Source: Chloroflexota bacterium
GTDB lineage: Bacteria; Chloroflexota; Anaerolineae; Anaerolineales; Villigracilaceae
Assembly (NCBI GenBank): GCA_021796155.1
Contig: JAJYOO010000040.1
Span: 1 to 11,550 of the forward strand
Reading direction: 5' to 3'
DNA: 11,550 bases
The position numbers and the translations under genes were made by a program. Under the pieces are notes generated by a model. The model had not been told where the DNA came from, searched no databases, and was given only the letters and a program-made list of their open reading frames with translations. The stretch's first letter is position 1, and every line of letters begins with the position of its first letter. Shown here one piece after another: positions 7,920 through 11,550 of the stretch.

Positions 7920-10002
7920 CATCAACTGGACACTCCCGCCCGAACTCGAGTCCGCGATCAATGATTACTATACGGCGCCCCGTCCCTCACCCAATTTTGC
8001 TGCGCGTCTGGACCTCGAATGGCGCCACCACTTCGAGGAAGTAAGATCTCCGTTTCGAGTCCGCGTCAGGAATAGCTTGCGCGCACATCCCGTTCTCGCG
8101 ATCATCCTTGCCGTCTTGGCTTTGTTATTGATCACAGGTGTGGTTTACGCGATCAGCACACTGGGTGGTTACATTCCTGGCTTCGGATTTACCTCCAGCA
8201 CACAAGCTGTGATGGTATTGCAAGCGCCGGTCGAGCAGAAATTCAACGGGATCACTTTGAGCGTGAACAACGCCGTTAGCGACGCAAACCGGTTCTGGGT
8301 CGAATTGAACGTAAATGGTTACTCCGTTGAGCGGGATTTTGCCCAGGCTTACGTTATCCTTTCGGATGGCGAAAAGGTCAAATTCCAAATGGGCAGCAGC
8401 TCCGGCCCCCCGAATGGCGAAGTGCAGGTTCATTATGTCTTTCCACCTTTGAAAGGAACGCCTTCGCAGCTGACTTTGTTAGTGGAAAATTTTGGTGGGG
8501 AAACATTCAACCTGCCATTGCGTCTACGTCCGTTACGCGCGGGTGAGATCATTCCATCCCCGCCCTCGGATAACATTCCCGTGCAGAGTGAAACTGTGGA
8601 TGGTGTATCTCTTGCTCTGGAACAGGTCGCCCAGACCAGCGCGGAAACCATCCTGCAAATTTCCATTCATTATGACCGGCCCAATCTTATGTTGAACGGG
8701 CCGTGGAATATTGCCCTGACTGACCAACATGGAAAGATATATCCTTTGAGCGATCAGACACCAGGCACTATGGATATGGGGAAAACGCGCATCTATAGAA
8801 CTGTGCCCTTCAAGGGAGCTGAACAGCTGACCTTCCGACTCGTAAATGATACCCCGCTTGCTAGCAACGAGATTCCGGTGATGCTGGGTTATCCCGATGA
8901 ACAAGGCAAATCGCCTTCCTTCATCTTTGACCTGGGTCAGAATCCAAAGGTCGGGCAAACCTGGCTGCTGGATGAAGCCCTACAGGCAGACGGCTTCGTT
9001 TTGCATCTTGTGAAGGCTCGATTAGTCTCAATGACTGAACTATCGTTTGAGTTTGACCCAGCTCAAAATATGACCGGCTTGAGGTTGTACGCTGAGCAAG
9101 CCAGCGGCGCATCGGGCGGCGCGCCGATAGCAAATCAGAACATCACAACCGGGCTGAGCTTCAAAGCTCTTCCAACGGAGCCATTCGAGATTCGTCTGGC
9201 ATCCATCTATTATAGGATTAAGGGGACATGGGAGATTCACTGGACACCTCAATCTTCTCCCATAGCCCTGCCCAATACTCTCGTCCCGATGTCAACCCTT
9301 ACCGCCATACCAAATGCCTATGTCATACCGACACTGGCATTCTCCGATCCGTTTTTGTTGAAAGTGGAATCGCTCGTGCGAAAATTCAATGCCCCGTTCC
9401 AAACCGGACCTGCCTGGATTCATATGTTGACGGAGGGCACGCGGCGGCAGATTCCGGGGACTCTTGCGTATCCGCCGACTTCTTACACGCGCGAGCAATG
9501 GTTTGAAATTGGCGCAGATGGCTATGTGACTCGCACAGTGACAACAGATAGAGATATTAACGGCAGCATCATCCAGCAGGCAGTAGCAGTAGGCAACTAT
9601 GCCGTCAACTTCACATTTGGCAACAGCGGTTATAACAATAGCGCTCCTTATCGTTTCACTCTCGATGATGTTACCGTTGATCTGGACAGCGCCTATCAAC
9701 GGGGCATTCCCGTCACGCATCAGGAAACGCTCTACAACGGTCAGCCCTGCATGGTGATCTTTTTGACAGAGCCCCTTGACACACCGATGCGGAATCCCGG
9801 CGAGTCCCAAGTCTTCACCGGGGCAAGTCGCAGAATTTGGATCGATTCGCAAACCGGTCAGGAACTTCGCCGAGAATCTATTTGGCTCACTACTGAAGGC
9901 AGCGAAGTCATTGATGCCATCTACGTTTATAGTGCTGTTGAAAAATTGGATTCGGCGCCGCAGGAGGTTTTGGATATTTTGGGCAGGGTTGTTGTACCGT
10001 AA
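7912..10002 (+). CDS. membrane-anchored anti-sigma/sensor protein with C-terminal RseB/LolA-like region
   Basis: Probable membrane regulator of the second sigma factor, 696 residues. I place the start at ATG 7912 because GGAGG lies 6 nt upstream (7901-7905) and 'MDDINWTLPPELESAINDYY' is a natural N-terminus. A longer frame from 7813 only adds basic residues that shadow the sigma gene. Residues 1-58 are a cytoplasmic head without zinc-binding Cys/His. The span is at about 59-80 ('PVLAIILAVLALLLITGVVY'), then 'LGGYIPGFGF' (84-93), which resembles the membrane-proximal motif of the first sensor. The outer part has repeated beta-rich segments (about 105-440, with 'YVFPPLKG' at 175-182), then a linker rich in Pro and Thr (about 445-475). 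A C-terminal domain (about 480-690) has 'GTRRQIPGTLAYPPTSYTRE', 'EQWFEIGADGYVTRTVTTD' and 'RIWIDSQTGQELRRESIWL', reminiscent of RseB/LolA-type lipid- or protein-binding folds. That resemblance is a pattern judgement. The anti-sigma role is inferred from overlap and topology. Confidence 0.8.
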   Translation: MDDINWTLPPELESAINDYYTAPRPSPNFAARLDLEWRHHFEEVRSPFRVRVRNSLRAHPVLAIILAVLALLLITGVVYAISTLGGYIPGFGFTSSTQAVMVLQAPVEQKFNGITLSVNNAVSDANRFWVELNVNGYSVERDFAQAYVILSDGEKVKFQMGSSSGPPNGEVQVHYVFPPLKGTPSQLTLLVENFGGETFNLPLRLRPLRAGEIIPSPPSDNIPVQSETVDGVSLALEQVAQTSAETILQISIHYDRPNLMLNGPWNIALTDQHGKIYPLSDQTPGTMDMGKTRIYRTVPFKGAEQLTFRLVNDTPLASNEIPVMLGYPDEQGKSPSFIFDLGQNPKVGQTWLLDEALQADGFVLHLVKARLVSMTELSFEFDPAQNMTGLRLYAEQASGASGGAPIANQNITTGLSFKALPTEPFEIRLASIYYRIKGTWEIHWTPQSSPIALPNTLVPMSTLTAIPNAYVIPTLAFSDPFLLKVESLVRKFNAPFQTGPAWIHMLTEGTRRQIPGTLAYPPTSYTREQWFEIGADGYVTRTVTTDRDINGSIIQQAVAVGNYAVNFTFGNSGYNNSAPYRFTLDDVTVDLDSAYQRGIPVTHQETLYNGQPCMVIFLTEPLDTPMRNPGESQVFTGASRRIWIDSQTGQELRRESIWLTTEGSEVIDAIYVYSAVEKLDSAPQEVLDILGRVVVP

Positions 10003-10030
10003 TCTCTTTTATCGAAATTTTTCTGATCTT

Positions 10031-10062
10031 GGCGGATGTCCGGACACAGCCGCCAGGTCCGG
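10031..10062. terminator. hairpin-forming sequence after the second sensor gene (possible terminator)
   Basis: Thirty bases after the stop of the sensor gene lies a compact set of inverted repeats: GGCGG (10031-10035) with CCGCC (10050-10054) around the palindrome TGTCCGGACA (10037-10046), and an alternative pairing of CCGGAC (10040-10045) with GTCCGG (10057-10062). It sits where the operon should end, but no U-tract follows ('TTATTCACC'), so a classical intrinsic terminator is not established. Confidence 0.3.
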
Positions 10063-10090
10063 TTATTCACCATTCTATGTCAATAAGTAA

Positions 10091-10116
10091 TGCAAACCAA
10101 GCGTAGCTTGGCAGCA
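10091..10116 (-). terminator. possible intrinsic terminator reading on the minus strand
   Basis: CCAAGC-GTA-GCTTGG at 10097-10111 is a perfect 6-bp stem with a 3-nt loop, and can be extended past a small internal loop by TGC (10091-10093) with GCA (10114-10116). On the minus strand the stem is followed by TTTTGC and an AT-rich tail, which fits a weak intrinsic terminator for transcripts coming from the IS-remnant side. On the + strand no U-run follows. Confidence 0.35.
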
Positions 10117-10341
10117 CCGTCACGAGATTGGTAAAAAAATTTCACCAGCAAGGACATCCTGAAAAAACGCCACAAATGCTTGTGCGTTCACCAGATGTTT
10201 ACCGGATCATTTTGAGCTTACTGGATAACCGTAAGTTGAACCTTATCGATAAAAGCTGGCGGGTTGATGATCTTCACGTTGCCATCTCTTTCATAGGCAG
10301 AGGCGAACAGGAGGTTCAATAGTTGATCTTGGCATAAATAT

Positions 10342-10734
10342 CTATGCAGAAAGTGCTTTGCCCTAATAAGTCCATTTGAAAGGTTTTGCCATCGTGCGGT
10401 TGTAATACTCGATGAAAGCCAAGACCTTGCGTTTCAGGTCGTCAACCGAGGTGAAGTTGCCACGTTTCAGGACCTTACGAACCAAGATACTAAACCAGAT
10501 CTCGATCTGGTTCATCTGGGAAGCATGCTTCGGTGTGTAGTGAAAAACAATCCGATGGGTTGGGTCGCTCAAAAAGGCAGCTCCTGAAGCCTTAGATTTC
10601 AGGATGCCAGATTTTCCTTTGGAACCAAGATCGATGCTGAGATCGGATTCTTCGGCAACATAGCGCACTAATGATTCGGACAGATGAATGTCGGAAAACA
10701 AAAGGCAAGAATCCATCGTGTTGCTTGGGCTCAA
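10342..10734 (-). pseudogene. IS630-family transposase, C-terminal fragment
   Basis: Remnant of a DDE transposase of the IS630/Tc1-mariner type. The frame (10734 down to 10363, nominal TTG start) shows family sequence only from about 10690 downward: '[18 protein letters not shown]', '[13 protein letters not shown]', '[18 protein letters not shown]', then '[18 protein letters not shown]' with the third catalytic acid (Glu at residue 78), and the tail '[17 protein letters not shown]'. Only about 115 of the roughly 340 residues usual for such proteins remain. The N-terminal DNA-binding part and both catalytic aspartates are gone. An amber codon (minus-strand TAG at 10363-10365) follows FKWTY. 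Past it the frame reads G-K-A-L-S-A then TAG at 10342-10344, which matches how the family usually ends, so the amber replaces one codon near the C-terminus. 'ASQMNQIE' has Q where W is usual. The fragment is non-functional. Confidence 0.85.
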
Positions 10735-10835
10735 TATATTCGAAATAAAAACAGGCTGGGCTCAATATTTGATAAATAATCGGCTCAATATATTTGAAAT
10801 AACGCGCCTCCCTAGCCGTAGTAGTGGCTCAATAT
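10728..10835. repeat. four direct copies of GGCTCAATAT, irregularly spaced
   Basis: The 10-mer GGCTCAATAT occurs at 10728-10737, 10759-10768, 10782-10791 and 10826-10835, always in the same orientation, with start-to-start distances of 31, 23 and 44 nt. Copies 1 and 3 share a longer match, GGCTCAATATATT then C or T then GAAATAA. Copy 2 is partly altered and copy 4 shares only GGCTCAATATAT. The tract begins at the broken 5' side of the transposase remnant. It is too irregular for a CRISPR array. It could be operator-like sites, short interspersed repeats, or marks of repeated insertion. Confidence 0.6.
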
Positions 10836-10918
10836 ATCTTAATTCCTGCAGGTGCACTTGTTCTCAAGTCTCCTCTTCCGCAAAATGGCTCCCAAGTTTT
10901 TGTTAATATACGCAAGCC

Positions 10919-10947
10919 TTGACATAAATAACTAAACACTGTATATT
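10919..10947 (+). promoter_or_regulatory. housekeeping-type promoter of the TetR-family gene
   Basis: TTGACA (10919-10924) and TATATT (10942-10947) are separated by exactly 17 nt, close to the sigma-70 consensus. Transcription would start around 10954, giving a leader of about 30 nt. The -10 box overlaps the left arm of the palindrome at 10931-10969. Confidence 0.75.
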
Positions 10948-10969
10948 TGTTATATATACAGTGTTTAGT
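10931..10969. promoter_or_regulatory. perfect inverted repeat, probable TetR operator
   Basis: Left arm ACTAAACACTGTATAT (10931-10946) and right arm ATATACAGTGTTTAGT (10954-10969) are exact reverse complements of 16 bp around a 7-nt spacer. The site covers the promoter -10 region and probable start point and ends 14 nt before the ATG. That is where a TetR dimer would block its own transcription. A structured leader is the alternative. Confidence 0.75.
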
Positions 10970-10983
10970 AAAAAGGAGCTGCG

Positions 10984-11550
10984 ATGGTTAGACCTACGCA
11001 CAAAAAACAAATCCCGAATTTGCAGGAAGCCATCAAGGAAGCGGCATGGAAGCAGATCGCCAAAGAAGGCGCCCCCGCCCTTTCTCTGCGGGCGGCTGCG
11101 CGCAAACTCAAGATCACTGCACCCGCCATTTACAACTACTTCCCCGACCGAGACGCGTTGGTCACTGCGCTCATCATCGATGCATACACATCATTTGGCG
11201 ATTCGCAACTCGAAGCACGCGATGCTGTCCCCGCCGAGGATATTACCGAACGACTGATGGCCATCGGCATGGCTTATCGCAACTGGGCTTTGACTTACCC
11301 ACAACGATACCAGTTGATCTTCGGTACACCCATTCCAGGTTACGTGGTGCCGGCGGAACAGGTTTTGCCCTCCGCAGCACGTTCACTCAGCGCTCTGGTC
11401 AGCGTGATCGACTCACTGCGTGTGACAGGTAGGCTGAACGCGCCGGACTTTCCCGAAGTCAAGGATGATTACAAAGTCAGCTTCGAGATGTGGAAAAAGT
11501 TTGGCGGGTGCAGTGATCTTGAGTTTGCGCGCAGCCGCCCGCAGAGAAAG
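10984..11550 (+). CDS. TetR-family transcriptional regulator with WHG-type C-terminal domain (3' end outside window)
   Basis: Repressor-type regulator, 189 residues visible, still open at the window end. Start ATG 10984 has AAGGAG 5 nt upstream (10973-10978). The TetR DNA-binding domain is at about 10-64: 'LQEAIKEAAWKQIAKEG', then 'ALSLRAAARKLKITAPAIY' and 'NYFPDRDALVTALI', the classic helix-turn-helix ending in the Y-x-Y-F-x-x-[KR]-x-x-L pattern. The ligand-binding half has 'AYRNWALTYPQRYQLIFGTP' and 'IPGYV' (about 97-121), typical of the TetR C-terminal WHG family. The extent of what is missing is small, since such proteins are usually 190-220 residues. Promoter and operator lie directly upstream, so autorepression is likely. 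Its ligand and other targets are unknown; the controlled gene may lie beyond the window. Codon use is GC-rich compared with the AT-rich DNA just upstream. Confidence 0.92.
   Translation, partial: MVRPTHKKQIPNLQEAIKEAAWKQIAKEGAPALSLRAAARKLKITAPAIYNYFPDRDALVTALIIDAYTSFGDSQLEARDAVPAEDITERLMAIGMAYRNWALTYPQRYQLIFGTPIPGYVVPAEQVLPSAARSLSALVSVIDSLRVTGRLNAPDFPEVKDDYKVSFEMWKKFGGCSDLEFARSRPQRK

Larger units (their letters stand above)
10003..10341. other. gene-poor stretch with ambiguous coding remnants
   Basis: No convincing gene lies between the second sensor gene and the IS remnant. Besides two hairpins, a + strand frame from TTG 10128 to TAG 10322 contains 'DKSWRVDDLHVAISF'. A minus-strand frame ending at TAA 10218-10220 reads 'FASAYERDGNVKIINPPAF' followed by 'IDKVQLTVIQ'. 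Both look protein-like over 30-45 residues, but they overlap, so at most one is a real remnant. The minus reading would point toward the possible minus-strand terminator at 10091-10116. Neither has a usable start with a ribosome site. I see this as decayed sequence next to a mobile-element scar. Confidence 0.4.

Noticed and set aside
10728..10835. CRISPR array
   Set aside because: The repeats are only about 10-20 nt and spaced irregularly (31, 23, 44 nt), and no cas genes are nearby.
10688..10906. 72-residue + strand frame with repeated LNIFEI
   Set aside because: The repeated peptide is just the translation of the GGCTCAATAT DNA repeats; there is no ribosome site or domain.

Overview
The window looks like a piece of a mid-GC bacterial chromosome, most likely a Chloroflexota (Anaerolineae-type) genome. 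That is an inference from style only: large extracytoplasmic beta-propeller proteins next to ECF sigma factors, a membrane-anchored LuxR-type regulator, a 'GSYCW' lipoprotein and an IS630-type remnant. No marker gene proves it.

Positions 1-338 hold the 3' end of an unrecognised gene and a short intergenic gap. From 339 to 10002 every gene is on the + strand and closely spaced: (i) a lipoprotein with about 13 WD40-like blades; (ii) an ECF sigma factor overlapping by 11 nt a membrane-anchored anti-sigma/sensor protein that ends in a beta-propeller; (iii) 25 nt later, a LuxR-type HTH protein with one membrane span and an outer PepSY-like region, split by a frameshift near 6354-6360; (iv) 37 nt later, a second ECF sigma factor overlapping by 8 nt a second membrane-anchored anti-sigma/sensor. 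These are three adjacent routes for carrying an envelope signal to transcription. The two anti-sigma proteins share a membrane-proximal architecture but have different distal domains, so they look like diverged paralogous modules.

From 10003 to 10980 the DNA looks like accessory scar tissue: hairpins, ambiguous short coding remnants, a truncated minus-strand IS630-type transposase with an internal amber codon, and four direct copies of a GGCTCAATAT motif. At 10919-11550 a TetR-family repressor begins. It has a consensus-like promoter and a perfect 16-bp inverted repeat over the -10 box, which is very probably its autoregulatory operator. The gene runs off the window end.

I see no CRISPR array, tRNA, rRNA or obvious defence system. 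The most unusual content is the tandem sigma/anti-sigma/LuxR-membrane cluster, the frameshift in the LuxR gene, and the TetR operator.
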